DNA from: Bacteroidales bacterium
GTDB lineage: Bacteria > Bacteroidota > Bacteroidia > Bacteroidales > P3
Length of the DNA stretch: 64,000 nucleotides
NCBI GenBank assembly: GCA_017647785.1
Contig: JAGCJW010000006.1
Coordinates: 1-64,000 of the forward strand
Reading direction: 5' to 3'
The position numbers were made by a program, and so were the translations under genes. Shown here piece after piece: positions 9,043 to 19,202 of the stretch (position 1 is its first letter; each line of letters begins with the position of its first letter). The notes under the pieces are model-generated. The model saw nothing but the letters and a program-made list of their open reading frames with translations, did not search any database and was not told where the DNA came from.

Positions 9043-9537
9043 ATGGGACTACTAACACCTGATATTGGTCTTTTATTTTGGATGACTCTAACTTTTGGAG
9101 TTCTTTTGTTCGTTTTATGGAAATTCGGTTGGCCGATAGTTATTTCTATGATGCTGAAAAGAGAGGAAAAAATTAAACAATCTCTTGAAGAGGCGGCGTT
9201 GGCAAGAGAAGAAATGAAGCAATTGCAAGCTGGAAATGAACGATTACTAATAGAGGCTCAAAAAGAAAGAGATTTGATGTTGCAACAAACTAAAGAGCTA
9301 AAAGAAAAAATGATAGAGGAGGCTAAAACTCAAGCTCAAAAAGAGGCTCAAAGAATTGTTGCTTCAGCGCGTGAAAACATTGAATATGAAAAGATGCATG
9401 CTATGACTGATTTGAAAAATCAAATAGCTCACCTTTCTATAGAAATAGCAGAAGATCTTTTAGGACATGAACTTTCTGATAAGGCGAAAAGTAATGAAAT
9501 TATTAGTAAGAGAATGTCAGAAATAAACCTTAAATAA
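9043..9537 (+). CDS. atpF: ATP synthase F0 subunit b
   Basis: Peripheral stalk subunit that holds the F1 head against rotation. The 164-residue protein has one N-terminal membrane helix (about residues 8-30) and then a long charged helical stretch rich in Glu, Lys and Ala with coiled-coil periodicity, the classic b-subunit layout. The C-terminus (DLKNQIAHLSIEIAEDLL) matches the segment that contacts subunit delta. It lies 84 nt after atpE, a slightly longer gap than the others in the operon, and 2 nt before atpH. Confidence 0.93.
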   Translation: MGLLTPDIGLLFWMTLTFGVLLFVLWKFGWPIVISMMLKREEKIKQSLEEAALAREEMKQLQAGNERLLIEAQKERDLMLQQTKELKEKMIEEAKTQAQKEAQRIVASARENIEYEKMHAMTDLKNQIAHLSIEIAEDLLGHELSDKAKSNEIISKRMSEINLK

Positions 9538-9539
9538 TA

Positions 9540-10097
9540 ATGAATAGTTTTAAATTACAAACTCGTTATGCTCAGTCTTTGTTTGATCTTGCACAAGAGA
9601 ATAATGCAATCGACAGAGTTTATGAGGATATGTTATTAATTAAGAAGGTTTGTGAAGAATCTCCGCAATTGAAGGCTATTTTGAAAAATCCTGTGATTAA
9701 GCCTTCAAAAAAGAAAAGTATAATTCACGATATCTTTTCTAGCAAGGTAGAACAAATTTCTATTCTTTTTATGGAATTGTTAGTTACAAAAAGAAGAGAC
9801 GTTATCTTGTTTGAAATAGCAGATAGATATACTGAATTGTACAAGGAGTTTAACCACATAAAAACTGTTAGATTTACAACAGCTCAAGTTCTTGATGAGG
9901 TGATTGTAGATGATATTAGAAGAGAGATTGAAGAAAAATTATCTTCTAAAATAGATTTACAGTTATTTGTTAATCCTAAATTGTTAGGTGGTTTCTCTCT
10001 AACTGTAGAAGGAAAACAATATGATGCAAGTTTCAGTAAACAAATAACAAAATTAAAAAAGGAATTTAACAAGAATATATACGAAAGAATATTCTAA
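9540..10097 (+). CDS. atpH: ATP synthase F1 subunit delta
   Basis: Links the top of F1 to the peripheral stalk. The 185-residue protein begins with a helical N-domain (RYAQSLFDLAQENN, the family signature RYAxALFxLA) and ends with GGFSLTVEGKQYDASF, matching the conserved C-terminal GG(F)xxxxxxxxxDxS signature. It lies between atpF and atpA in the normal bacterial gene order, which supports the assignment. Confidence 0.93.
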   Translation: MNSFKLQTRYAQSLFDLAQENNAIDRVYEDMLLIKKVCEESPQLKAILKNPVIKPSKKKSIIHDIFSSKVEQISILFMELLVTKRRDVILFEIADRYTELYKEFNHIKTVRFTTAQVLDEVIVDDIRREIEEKLSSKIDLQLFVNPKLLGGFSLTVEGKQYDASFSKQITKLKKEFNKNIYERIF

Positions 10098-10112
10098 AAA
10101 ATAAGGATAGAT

Positions 10113-11693
10113 ATGGCAGAAATAAAACCATCGGAAATAACAGCGATATTACGCCAACAACTTTCAAATTCTAATTTGGAAGCTACATTGGAAGAGGTTG
10201 GTACAGTTTTGACAGTAGGTGATGGAATTGCGAGAGTTTATGGCTTAATGAATGTTCAAGCAGGGGAATTGGTGGAATTTGATAATGGCGTTCAAGCAAT
10301 AGTTCAAAACCTTGAAGAAGATAATGTGGGAGTTGTGATTCTAGGAGAATCAGAATCTATAAATGAAGGTGATACTGTTAAAAGAACAAAGAGGATTGCA
10401 TCTATAAAAGTAGGGGAAGGTTTGTTGGGTAGAGTAATTAATACTATAGGTGAACCTATAGATGGAAAAGGTCCTATTTCAGGAGAATTGTATGAAATGC
10501 CTCTTGAAAGAAAAGCTCCAGGTGTTATCTTCAGACAACCAGTTGAAGAACCTTTACAAACAGGATTGAAAGCGGTTGACTCTATGATTCCTATCGGAAG
10601 AGGACAAAGAGAGCTGATAATTGGAGATAGACAAACAGGTAAAACAGCTATCGCGATAGACACTATATTAAATCAAAAAGAATTTTACGATAAGGGAGAA
10701 CCTGTTTATTGTATTTATGTTGCTTGTGGACAAAAAGGATCTACTGTTGCGAATATAGTTAGAACATTAGAGGAAAAAGGAGCAATGGCTTATACAACAG
10801 TTTTAGCTGCAACAGCATCTGATTCTGCTGCAATGCAATTCTATGCTCCTTTTGCAGGTGCTGCCATCGGAGAATTCTTTAGAGATACAGGACGTGCAGC
10901 TTTAGTCGTTTATGATGATTTAAGTAAACAAGCTGTTGCTTACCGTGAAGTTTCTCTATTGTTGAGACGTCCACCAGGACGTGAAGCTTATCCTGGAGAT
11001 GTATTCTACTTACACTCAAGATTGTTGGAAAGAGCAGGTAAGATTATCAATGAGGATACTGTAGCAAAGAATATGAATGATTTGCCTGAAAGTATTAAAC
11101 ATTTAGTTAAAGGAGGAGGTTCTTTAACAGCTCTTCCTATCATTGAAACTCAAGCAGGGGACGTATCGGCATATATTCCAACAAACGTTATTTCTATTAC
11201 GGATGGACAGATATTCCTTGAAACAAATTTATTCAATGCAGGTATTAGACCAGCGATTAACGTAGGTATTTCTGTGTCACGTGTTGGAGGTAAAGCACAA
11301 ATTAAATCTATGAAGAAGGTTTCTGGAACGTTGAAATTAGACCAAGCTCAATATCGTGAATTGGAAGCATTCTCTAAATTTGGTTCAGACCTTGATGCAG
11401 CTACTAAGTTTGTATTAGAAAAAGGTAAACGAAATGTTGAAATATTGAAACAGTCTCAATATTCACCAATGAAAGTTGAACACCAAGTTGCTATTATAGC
11501 TTGTGGAACTAATGGTTGGTTGAGAGATGTTCCAACAAATAAAGTTAAAAACTTTGAAGAAGAATTTATTTTCCACCTTGAAAGTAATGAAAAAGAAATG
11601 TTGAATGCTTTAGGAGCAGGAAAACTTGATGATCAAATTATGAGTAAATTGGAAAATATTGCGAAAGATATAAGTAGAAAATATAAAGCATAG
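10113..11693 (+). CDS. atpA: ATP synthase F1 subunit alpha
   Basis: Regulatory nucleotide-binding subunit of the F1 head. The 526 residues include the beta-barrel N-domain ([11 protein letters not shown]), the P-loop GDRQTGKT (about residues 171-178), the [12 protein letters not shown] Walker B region, the [12 protein letters not shown] segment and the signature [14 protein letters not shown] with the arginine finger. Length and domain order are standard. The beta subunit (atpD) and epsilon subunit (atpC) are not in this window, so they must be encoded elsewhere, as is common in the phylum. Confidence 0.97.
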   Translation: MAEIKPSEITAILRQQLSNSNLEATLEEVGTVLTVGDGIARVYGLMNVQAGELVEFDNGVQAIVQNLEEDNVGVVILGESESINEGDTVKRTKRIASIKVGEGLLGRVINTIGEPIDGKGPISGELYEMPLERKAPGVIFRQPVEEPLQTGLKAVDSMIPIGRGQRELIIGDRQTGKTAIAIDTILNQKEFYDKGEPVYCIYVACGQKGSTVANIVRTLEEKGAMAYTTVLAATASDSAAMQFYAPFAGAAIGEFFRDTGRAALVVYDDLSKQAVAYREVSLLLRRPPGREAYPGDVFYLHSRLLERAGKIINEDTVAKNMNDLPESIKHLVKGGGSLTALPIIETQAGDVSAYIPTNVISITDGQIFLETNLFNAGIRPAINVGISVSRVGGKAQIKSMKKVSGTLKLDQAQYRELEAFSKFGSDLDAATKFVLEKGKRNVEILKQSQYSPMKVEHQVAIIACGTNGWLRDVPTNKVKNFEEEFIFHLESNEKEMLNALGAGKLDDQIMSKLENIAKDISRKYKA

Positions 11694-11699
11694 TTATTT

Positions 11700-12572
11700 A
11701 TGGCTAATCTTAAAGAAATCAGGACAAGAATAGCTTCTGTTAGCTCAACTCAACAGATAACGAGTGCAATGAAAATGGTATCAGCTTCAAAATTGCGTAA
11801 ATCTCAGAACGCGATTTTGAAGTTAAGACCATATTCTGCAAAGATGACTGAGATAATACAGAATCTTTGTAGTAGCGAGGGAGATGAATTACCTCTTGCA
11901 AGACAATCAAAAGTTTTAAATAATGTTTTGATTTTAGTATTGACAAGTAACAAAGGATTGTGTTCTACATTTAATGCAAATGTTATAAAGGCTACTAATC
12001 AAAGAATAGAGTATTACAAATCTAATGATTCAGATACTAAGATAGATGTTAAGACTTTTGGTAAAAAAGGTTCAGATTTTTTCAAAAAGCATTCTAGTGG
12101 CATTAATCACATAGGAGAGAATGATGAAATATGGGATAATTTATCGTTTGACAATGTTGCTAGTGAGTGTGAAGCATTAATTACTGAGTTTTTAGATAAA
12201 AAATATGATAAAATAGAAGTTGTCTATAATCAATTTAAAAATGCATCAACACAAGTTTTGACAGACGAAACATTATTACCTATAACTTTTGAACAAGGAA
12301 ATTCTGAAATAAATAATGATTATATTTTTGAACCATCTAAAATAGAAATAATTAATTCTATAATACCACAATCATTAAAAACACAGTTGTTTAAGTGCTT
12401 TTTAGATTCTTTTGCTTCAGAACATGGAGCGAGAATGACATCTATGCATAAAGCAACAGATAATGCAACAAATCTGTTAAAAGATCTTAAGCTTACTTAC
12501 AATAAAGCACGTCAAGCTTCTATTACAAATGAAATAATAGAAATTTGTAGTGGTGCAGAGGCTTTAAAATAG
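11700..12572 (+). CDS. atpG: ATP synthase F1 subunit gamma
   Basis: Central rotating shaft of F1. The 290-residue protein opens with LKEIRTRIASVSSTQQITSAMKMVSASKL, the highly conserved N-terminal helix (pieces quoted only in part: IASVSSTQQIT, AMKMVSA), and closes with the matching C-terminal helix containing RMTSMHKATDNATNLL. The two helices form the coiled coil inserted in the alpha/beta hexamer. It is followed 7 nt later by nadB rather than by atpD, so the operon joins energy and NAD genes. Confidence 0.95.
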   Translation: MANLKEIRTRIASVSSTQQITSAMKMVSASKLRKSQNAILKLRPYSAKMTEIIQNLCSSEGDELPLARQSKVLNNVLILVLTSNKGLCSTFNANVIKATNQRIEYYKSNDSDTKIDVKTFGKKGSDFFKKHSSGINHIGENDEIWDNLSFDNVASECEALITEFLDKKYDKIEVVYNQFKNASTQVLTDETLLPITFEQGNSEINNDYIFEPSKIEIINSIIPQSLKTQLFKCFLDSFASEHGARMTSMHKATDNATNLLKDLKLTYNKARQASITNEIIEICSGAEALK

Positions 12573-12579
12573 TGTATTT

Positions 12580-14145
12580 ATGAGATTCAAGGTAGATTTT
12601 TTGGTAATAGGTTCTGGAATTGCAGGATTGAGTTATGCTTTAAAGGTAGCTGATTATGGAAAGGTTTGTATCTTGACAAAGTCTGATGCCTCAGAATCTT
12701 CTACTAAATACGCTCAAGGTGGTATCGCGGCAGTAATGTATGATCATGATTCTTATGAGAAGCATATTAATGATACATTGATTGCAGGAGCAGGGCTTTG
12801 TGATTTAGAAAGCGTAAAGATAACTATTACAGAATCTACAGATAGAATTAAAGAATTAATAGACTGGGGAACAAATTTCGATAAGAATCAAACTGGTGTT
12901 TATGATTTAGCCAAAGAAGGTGGGCATTCTGAATATAGAATCTTGCATCATAGAGACAATACTGGTTTTGAAATAGAGAGGGCTTTATTAGAGAAAGTTC
13001 GTTCCCACCCAAATGTTATCTTAAAAGAGAATCAATATACCATAGATATAATTACTCAACACCATTTAGGAGAAGAAGTTACTAGGAGACGTGAGGATAT
13101 TAGATGTTATGGAGCTTATGTTTTAGATAAGAAAACAAATACGATAGATACATATTTATCCAAGGTTACAATGCTATGTACAGGAGGCAATGGTAATGTG
13201 TATTCTACAACAACAAGTCCATTAATAGCAACTGGAGATGGGCAAGCAATGGTTCATAGAGCCAAGGGAAAACTAAGACATATGGAATTTATTCAATTCC
13301 ACCCTACATCTTTGTTTAACCCAAGAGAAAAGCCTTCTTTTTTGATTACAGAAGCCATGAGGGGAGCTGGTGGAATTTTGAAGAATCTTTCAGGAGAATC
13401 TTTTATGGAAAAATATGATGAAAGAGGATCTTTAGCTCCACGAGATATCGTTGCAAGAGCGGTTAATGCAGAAATGACAAGGCGAGGAGATGAGCATGAA
13501 TATTTAGATTGCAGAGGAATTAGCAAAGAAGAGATTATGCGACATTTTCCTAACATATACGCAAAATGTTTAGAAATAGGTATCAATATAACCCAAGAGA
13601 TGATACCTATCATTCCTGCAGCCCACTATTGCTGTGGAGGAATAGAAGTTGATCAATATTCAAGAACAAGTATTGAAAATCTATATGCTTCAGGGGAATG
13701 TTCTTGTACTGGATTACATGGTGCAAATCGTTTGGCATCAAATTCTTTATTAGAATCTTTAGTTTATTCTCATAGGGCTTATTTAGATTCAGTTAAAAGG
13801 ATTAAAACAGTGGATTTCTGTGATAAAGTTCCAAACTGGGATGCAGAGGGTATGGTTCTAAATGAAGAATTAAGTCTTATCACTCAATCAAGAAGAGAAT
13901 TACAACAAATTATGACTAACTATGTTGGAATAGTTAGAAGTGATTTGAGATTAAAAAAAGCTTTTAAGAGAATAAAATTAATTTACGAAGAAACAGAAGA
14001 ACTATACAATCGTTCTGTTCTTACTCCTCAGTTATGTGAGTTAAGAAATTTGATAGCGAATAGTTATTTGATAATAAAGATGGCGGAACAGAGAAAAGAG
14101 AGTGTAGGATTACATTACTCTATAGATTATCCGCCTAAAAAATAA
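12580..14145 (+). CDS. nadB: L-aspartate oxidase
   Basis: First enzyme of de novo NAD synthesis: oxidises L-aspartate to iminoaspartate with FAD; anaerobes can use fumarate as acceptor. The 521-residue protein starts with the FAD-binding GSGIAG motif (residues 11-16) and KYAQGGIAAV. It then shows HRDNTG, a HMEFIQFHPT stretch, a DIVARAV segment (the catalytic Arg region) and the GLHGANRLASNSLLE C-terminal FAD signature. nadA and nadC are not seen nearby. It is joined to atpG by a 7-nt gap and to the next secreted protein by 6 nt, suggesting read-through. Confidence 0.95.
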   Translation: MRFKVDFLVIGSGIAGLSYALKVADYGKVCILTKSDASESSTKYAQGGIAAVMYDHDSYEKHINDTLIAGAGLCDLESVKITITESTDRIKELIDWGTNFDKNQTGVYDLAKEGGHSEYRILHHRDNTGFEIERALLEKVRSHPNVILKENQYTIDIITQHHLGEEVTRRREDIRCYGAYVLDKKTNTIDTYLSKVTMLCTGGNGNVYSTTTSPLIATGDGQAMVHRAKGKLRHMEFIQFHPTSLFNPREKPSFLITEAMRGAGGILKNLSGESFMEKYDERGSLAPRDIVARAVNAEMTRRGDEHEYLDCRGISKEEIMRHFPNIYAKCLEIGINITQEMIPIIPAAHYCCGGIEVDQYSRTSIENLYASGECSCTGLHGANRLASNSLLESLVYSHRAYLDSVKRIKTVDFCDKVPNWDAEGMVLNEELSLITQSRRELQQIMTNYVGIVRSDLRLKKAFKRIKLIYEETEELYNRSVLTPQLCELRNLIANSYLIIKMAEQRKESVGLHYSIDYPPKK

Positions 14146-14151
14146 TCAAAT

Positions 14152-16779
14152 ATGAAGAAAATAATTCTTATATTAACCTTTTTGTTTTTTGGGTTAAAAA
14201 CAATAGCATTTGATTTCAGTTCAGTATCTCCAACAGGACAAACATTGTATTACAATATAAATAATCAAACAAAAACAGTTATTGTAACTGCTCCTTATTA
14301 TACTAAAGTAAGATCTTCATATATTGGTTATAGTAAACCTTCTGGAGATTTAATAATTCCAAATACAGTAAATTATAATGGAATAGAATACACTGTAATA
14401 GCAATTGATAACCAGGCTTTCAGTAGTTGTGCAGATTTAAAATCAGTCATAATATTAGATTCAATAAGAATAATAGGTAGTGAATCTTTTGCTAATTGTA
14501 GTAATTTAAAATCAGTTAAGTTAGGGGAAAGTGTTAGAAAAATAGGTGCTTCAGCTTTTTTATCATGTTCGAAGTTAAAGCATATTAATCTGCCTAATAC
14601 TTTAGTAGAAATTTCAAAACATGCATTTGCTCATTGTTCTTCATTAGAAGAAGTAATAATCCCCAATAATATAAGAAATATAGAGGCTTATACATTTTCT
14701 TCTTGTAAAAATTTAAGACAGATTACTCTGTCAGAATCAATAGAATATATAGGAGAATCAGCTTTTTCATCTTGTAGTAATTTAAATTCTATAACATTAC
14801 CTCAAAATTTAAAAATAATAGACAATAAAGCATTTTCATCTTGTTCTAAATTACAAACTATCAAATTACCAGAATCAATAACAAGTTTAGGTTTATCTGT
14901 TTTTTCATCTTGTGTAAGTTTAAAAACAATTAATTTTCCTCAGTCATTAAGAGTTATAAGTAATTCGACTTTTGCACATTGTGAAAGTTTGGAAAGTATA
15001 GAAATACCAAATACAATAGAAATAATAGATAATAATGCTTTTGAATATTGCACAAAATTAACGCACATAATACTTCCAACTACTATTAGCGTAATAGGGA
15101 ACGCTGTTTTTTCTAATTGTGTAAATTTAGCCGAGATAAATGTACCTAAATCAGTTGTCACAATAGGATCATATGCTTTTCAAAATTGTAAAAATCTTAA
15201 AACAATAGATTTAAATTCGGTACATGAAATAAACAAATACGCATTTGAAGGTTGTGAAAGTTTAGAGCTAGTAATATTATCAAATACACGAGAGATAGGA
15301 TCATATGCTTTTTCAGAATGCAAAAAACTAAAATCTATAGAAATACCAAATACAATAGATACGGTAAGAAGCTATGTATTTTACAATTGTACTAATCTTG
15401 AGAGAGTAAAAATAGGTGATAATGTAAGGGCGATAGGTAATTATGCTTTCTATAAATGTTCAAAATTAAATTCGCTTAATATCCCAGCAGCAGTAACAAT
15501 GATAGGGGTAGGGGCTTTTGAACAATGTCTAAATATCACATCAATTACATTTGGAGAAAATATAGAAACAATTTCAGCATACGCTTTTAATAATTGTAAA
15601 AATTTAAGAGAAATTGTTTTTAAGACTACAACACCTCCCCTAGTGACTTCAAAAACAACATGGAATGGACTCCCTAAAAATGCTAATATTTATATAGATC
15701 TTAATGATTCTATCATTAATCCAGATTCTGTGTTTATTGCATCCTTACGATTTCCCTATTTAGAAGCAAAAGTTCATCAATCGGTAAAGAATTTAGAGGT
15801 AACGATTGACTCGCAAAGACAATCGTTAATAAAAGATAGAACTATATACGAGAATTTTAATAAGACGAATATACAAGAAAGTCTGTTAGAAAATATACCA
15901 ATAGCAAAATTATATGAAGTACCTGTTAAAAGAAAGGTATTATATTTAGAATATCCTCAAACAATAAGTGTATTATCTCTATCTTTGAATGGAATAAACA
16001 CAGAGTATTTATCATATATAGAACCAACGCAAGAAAATATTGTAACAAATACAATATTAGAGCCACAAATAATACAAATGACACCAATTCAACCTACCTC
16101 TATTAAAGAAGAAAGTATAGTTGAGAAAAAAGATTGCTTACTTACAGTATTTAGCTATGATGATATAATGGGAGAGACTAAAGGTTCAGGAAAATACTCA
16201 TATTCAAAAGATATTGAAATTTCTGCAAAAGCAAATATAGGATACAAATTTGTTTCTTGGCACGACAACAATGTCGACAATCCAAGAACAATAAATTTAG
16301 TTAATGATACTGCGTTCTGTGCAATTTTTGAGCCAGAGACCTATATTATAGACGTGAATACAAACGATATAATGATGGGTGATGCTTATGGAAGTGGTGT
16401 ATATAATTATAATTCAGAAGTAATAATCACTGCAGATGCATTTGAAGGTTATAAATTTGTTAAATGGAATGATGGAAGTACTGAAAATCCTCGCAAAATA
16501 AAGGTGAACGATACAGAAAAGATTTATATAGCAATATTTTCGCCTAATAACAACCTAGGACTAGAAGAGAAATTGACATTTTACCCAAATCCAACAAAAG
16601 GAGTAGTTTATTTAAGTAAAAAGGCGAAAATAATAGAAGTTTTTAATACATCTGGGAATTTAGTAGATATTTTTGCAGAAAAATCAGTTGTTGATATATC
16701 TTCGTTACCTTCAGGAACATATACCTTTAGAGTTACAATAAACGAAGGTATTCAAACGCTAAAAGTAATAAAGAAATAA
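14152..16779 (+). CDS. BspA-type leucine-rich-repeat surface protein, T9SS cargo
   Basis: An 875-residue exported protein with a signal peptide (MKKIILILTFLFF). From about residue 85 to 490 there are eighteen LRR_5 (BspA/TpLRR) repeats of about 23 residues, each marked by F-x-x-C-x-x-L (FSSCADL, FANCSNL, FAHCSSL and so on), so one Cys per turn. Residues 655-800 contain two repeats of the InlB B-repeat type (GYKFVSWHDN and GYKFVKWNDG). The last 80 residues are a type A T9SS sorting domain with FYPNPTKG and a terminal IQTLKVIKK. Such proteins usually bind host or microbial surfaces. Two 24-nt identical stretches at 14997 and 15336 show recent repeat exchange. A lipoprotein gene follows after 4 nt. 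Confidence 0.92.
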   Translation: MKKIILILTFLFFGLKTIAFDFSSVSPTGQTLYYNINNQTKTVIVTAPYYTKVRSSYIGYSKPSGDLIIPNTVNYNGIEYTVIAIDNQAFSSCADLKSVIILDSIRIIGSESFANCSNLKSVKLGESVRKIGASAFLSCSKLKHINLPNTLVEISKHAFAHCSSLEEVIIPNNIRNIEAYTFSSCKNLRQITLSESIEYIGESAFSSCSNLNSITLPQNLKIIDNKAFSSCSKLQTIKLPESITSLGLSVFSSCVSLKTINFPQSLRVISNSTFAHCESLESIEIPNTIEIIDNNAFEYCTKLTHIILPTTISVIGNAVFSNCVNLAEINVPKSVVTIGSYAFQNCKNLKTIDLNSVHEINKYAFEGCESLELVILSNTREIGSYAFSECKKLKSIEIPNTIDTVRSYVFYNCTNLERVKIGDNVRAIGNYAFYKCSKLNSLNIPAAVTMIGVGAFEQCLNITSITFGENIETISAYAFNNCKNLREIVFKTTTPPLVTSKTTWNGLPKNANIYIDLNDSIINPDSVFIASLRFPYLEAKVHQSVKNLEVTIDSQRQSLIKDRTIYENFNKTNIQESLLENIPIAKLYEVPVKRKVLYLEYPQTISVLSLSLNGINTEYLSYIEPTQENIVTNTILEPQIIQMTPIQPTSIKEESIVEKKDCLLTVFSYDDIMGETKGSGKYSYSKDIEISAKANIGYKFVSWHDNNVDNPRTINLVNDTAFCAIFEPETYIIDVNTNDIMMGDAYGSGVYNYNSEVIITADAFEGYKFVKWNDGSTENPRKIKVNDTEKIYIAIFSPNNNLGLEEKLTFYPNPTKGVVYLSKKAKIIEVFNTSGNLVDIFAEKSVVDISSLPSGTYTFRVTINEGIQTLKVIKK

Positions 16780-16783
16780 ATTT

Positions 16784-17167
16784 ATGAAAATAATAAACCT
16801 TATCATAGCGCTTGTATTGTCAATTACAATAGTATCTTGTCAAAAAGAAGTCAAGAAACTTGATGTTACAATGACTTATGTCGGAGATTGTTTGGAAAAT
16901 AAAACAGATAAAGATTCTGCATTTAGTTATCATTCTTCAATTTCAACTCTTAATATTCATAAATATAGTACAGCCTATCCTTGTGAAGGTGAAATCAATG
17001 TTTCAGCAGAGATAAAAGACAATGTAATTGCCATAACAGAACAATCCAGCATGGAAAACAAATGTACTTGCCCTAAAAATATAACCTATACCATAGGAAA
17101 TATTACATCAGGCAGTTATCAAATATCTATAAATGGTAAAATAATAGGGGATGTTCTAATTTACTAA
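16784..17167 (+). CDS. Small lipoprotein of unknown function
   Basis: A 127-residue protein with a lipoprotein signal: hydrophobic stretch followed by IVSC with the modified Cys at position 19. The mature part is short, polar and contains four more cysteines (in VGDCL, YPCEG and the KCTC pair), which could form disulfides in the periplasm. I recognise no family. It lies 4 nt after the LRR protein, so the two may be made together. Its stop overlaps the stop of convergent dxs by a few bases, so there is no room for a separate terminator. Confidence 0.7.
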   Translation: MKIINLIIALVLSITIVSCQKEVKKLDVTMTYVGDCLENKTDKDSAFSYHSSISTLNIHKYSTAYPCEGEINVSAEIKDNVIAITEQSSMENKCTCPKNITYTIGNITSGSYQISINGKIIGDVLIY

Positions 17168-19062
17168 TCTACTTTTAGTCTTAAAATCTTTTCCTTAACG
17201 CTTTCGCAATCCATTTTACAAAGTTTTTGTAATTCTTTTACACTACCTTGCTCAATAAATTCGTCAGGTATTCCTATCCTTTCAATCTTTTTGTGATAGT
17301 TATTATTAACAGCAAATTCTATAATACTGCTTCCGAAACCTCCATTTATAGTTCCGTCTTCCATTGTTAATATATAATCGTAAGACTCTAAGGCTTGTTT
17401 CGCCAAATCTTTGTCAAAAGGTTTCAAAAACTTAAAGTCAAACAAAGCAATATCAAGATTATCTTCAGCAAGCTCACTTGCAACTTTTTTAGCAATATGA
17501 ATAGTATTTCCAATACAAAGAATAGCAATTTCCTTTCCCTCTTTCACTTTCACTCCTTTGCCGATCTCTATACTTTTCATTTCATTACGCCAATCCTTTA
17601 AGTAACCTTTTCCTCTTGGATAACGAATTACAAAAGGCTTATTTTGATTTACGGCAGTAAACATCATATTCCGTAAATCATTCTCATCACTTGGAGCAGC
17701 CACTATTATATTTGGTACACAATTCAAGTAAGCTAAATCAAAAGCACCGTGGTGAGTGGCTCCATCTTCTCCAACCAATCCAGCTCTATCAAGACATAAT
17801 ACAACACCAAGGTCTTGCAAAGCAATATCATGTATTAATTGATCATAGGCTCTTTGCATGAAAGAAGAATATATGTTACATACAGGAATCATTCCTTGAC
17901 ACGCAAACCCAGCTGAAAGAGTTACAGCATGTTCTTCTGCAATTCCAACATCAAAAGTGCGTTCAGGGAAAACCTTTTGCAGTTTATTCATAGAGCAACC
18001 GCTAAGCATAGCAGGTGTAATGCCGACAATTTTTTCGTTTTCTTTCGCAAGCTCCACCAAAGTTTCTCCAAACACATCTTGAAATTTAAGAATTTCATCA
18101 TTAGACTTGTTTTCAGGAATCTCTCCCGTCAAAGGGTTAAACACTCCTGGAGCATGATAAGTCGTAGGATTACTTTCTGCAACAGGGAGTCCCTTTCCTT
18201 TCTTTGTAATTATGTGTAATAATTTAGGGCCTTTGATATTTTTTAAATCTTCTAAAGTTTTAGTAAGAGCAATCAAATCATGACCATCTACAGGTCCAAA
18301 ATATCTTATGTTTAAAGCCTCAAAGAAATTACTCTTTCCTGAAAATAAAGATTTAAGAGAAAAAGATATTTTTTTTAAAAAGTTCTTTGGCTTATTGTGA
18401 GAAGTATTTCCTCCCATCAAATTCCAAATCCTATTTTTCAATCTATTATACGTTGCAGAAGATGTAATCATTGTTAAATACTGACTCATAGCTCCTACCC
18501 GCTTATCAATAGATATTCCATTATCATTAAGAATTACTAAAAGATTAGCGTCAGTAGAGCCAGCGTGATTAAGAGCTTCAAACGCCATTCCACCAGTCAT
18601 TGAACCGTCTCCAATAACTGCAATATGATGATTGTCTTTTTTTTGTAGCTTATCTGCAATGGCCATAGCTAAAGCAGCAGATATAGAAGTAGAAGCATGT
18701 CCTACACCAAAAGAATCGTATTTGCTTTCACTCCTTTTAGGAAAACCGCTAAGGCCTCCAAACTTTCTTATGTTAACGAAATCATTTCTTCTTCCCGTGA
18801 GCACTTTGTGGATATAAGCTTGATGACCTACGTCCCAAACTATAGGATCTTCTGGAGTATTAAATACTTTATGTAGAGCAATTGTAAGTTCTACGGCACC
18901 AAGACTTGAAGCCAAGTGCCCAGGATTTTCACTCAACACATCTAGTATATATTCCCTTACCTCTTTTGCAAGAGATAAGAGTTCATTATTGCTTAATGAT
19001 TTTAAATCATTTGGAGAATCTATTTTTTTTAAAACATCTCCTTGTTTATATGTAGAAATCAT
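17164..19062 (-). CDS. dxs: 1-deoxy-D-xylulose-5-phosphate synthase
   Basis: Thiamine-diphosphate enzyme that condenses pyruvate and glyceraldehyde-3-phosphate, the first step of the MEP isoprenoid pathway and of thiamine/pyridoxal precursors. The 632-residue protein shows GHQAYIHKVLTGR, GDGSMTGGMAFEALNHAG (cofactor binding), GPVDGHD, the EEHAVTLSAGFA segment with the catalytic Glu, and DRAGLVGEDGATHHG. Length is standard. The 3' end overlaps the convergent lipoprotein gene by 4 nt. The UbiA prenyltransferase at 39402 would use products of this pathway. Confidence 0.97.
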   Translation of the reverse strand: MISTYKQGDVLKKIDSPNDLKSLSNNELLSLAKEVREYILDVLSENPGHLASSLGAVELTIALHKVFNTPEDPIVWDVGHQAYIHKVLTGRRNDFVNIRKFGGLSGFPKRSESKYDSFGVGHASTSISAALAMAIADKLQKKDNHHIAVIGDGSMTGGMAFEALNHAGSTDANLLVILNDNGISIDKRVGAMSQYLTMITSSATYNRLKNRIWNLMGGNTSHNKPKNFLKKISFSLKSLFSGKSNFFEALNIRYFGPVDGHDLIALTKTLEDLKNIKGPKLLHIITKKGKGLPVAESNPTTYHAPGVFNPLTGEIPENKSNDEILKFQDVFGETLVELAKENEKIVGITPAMLSGCSMNKLQKVFPERTFDVGIAEEHAVTLSAGFACQGMIPVCNIYSSFMQRAYDQLIHDIALQDLGVVLCLDRAGLVGEDGATHHGAFDLAYLNCVPNIIVAAPSDENDLRNMMFTAVNQNKPFVIRYPRGKGYLKDWRNEMKSIEIGKGVKVKEGKEIAILCIGNTIHIAKKVASELAEDNLDIALFDFKFLKPFDKDLAKQALESYDYILTMEDGTINGGFGSSIIEFAVNNNYHKKIERIGIPDEFIEQGSVKELQKLCKMDCESVKEKILRLKVD

Positions 19063-19082
19063 ATTTACTCAACATTGAATTG

Positions 19083-19090
19083 CAAAGATA
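19083..19090 (-). promoter_or_regulatory. -7 box of dxs promoter
   Basis: TATCTTTG on the minus strand, 20 nt upstream of the dxs start. No convincing -33 TTTG at the usual distance. It is divergent from the Omp28 promoter. Confidence 0.5.
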
Positions 19091-19139
19091 CATAAAAAGC
19101 ACTTAAAAATATTTATTTGACATTTTTTTTATTCTACAA

Positions 19140-19170
19140 TTTGTTAATTCAAGAAAAAAATGTATTATTG
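19140..19170 (+). promoter_or_regulatory. Promoter of the Omp28-like gene
   Basis: TTTG at 19140-19143, then exactly 19 nt, then TATTATTG at 19163-19170 (one mismatch to TAnnTTTG). It lies 32 nt before the start codon of the exported protein. Confidence 0.55.
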
Positions 19171-19202
19171 CAAACTGAATTAATTAGATAAAATTAAAAG
19201 CT

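Noticed and set aside
14997-15359. CRISPR-like or mobile-element repeat
   Set aside because: The repeated 24-mer is part of LRR coding sequence; no regular spacing and no transposase nearby.
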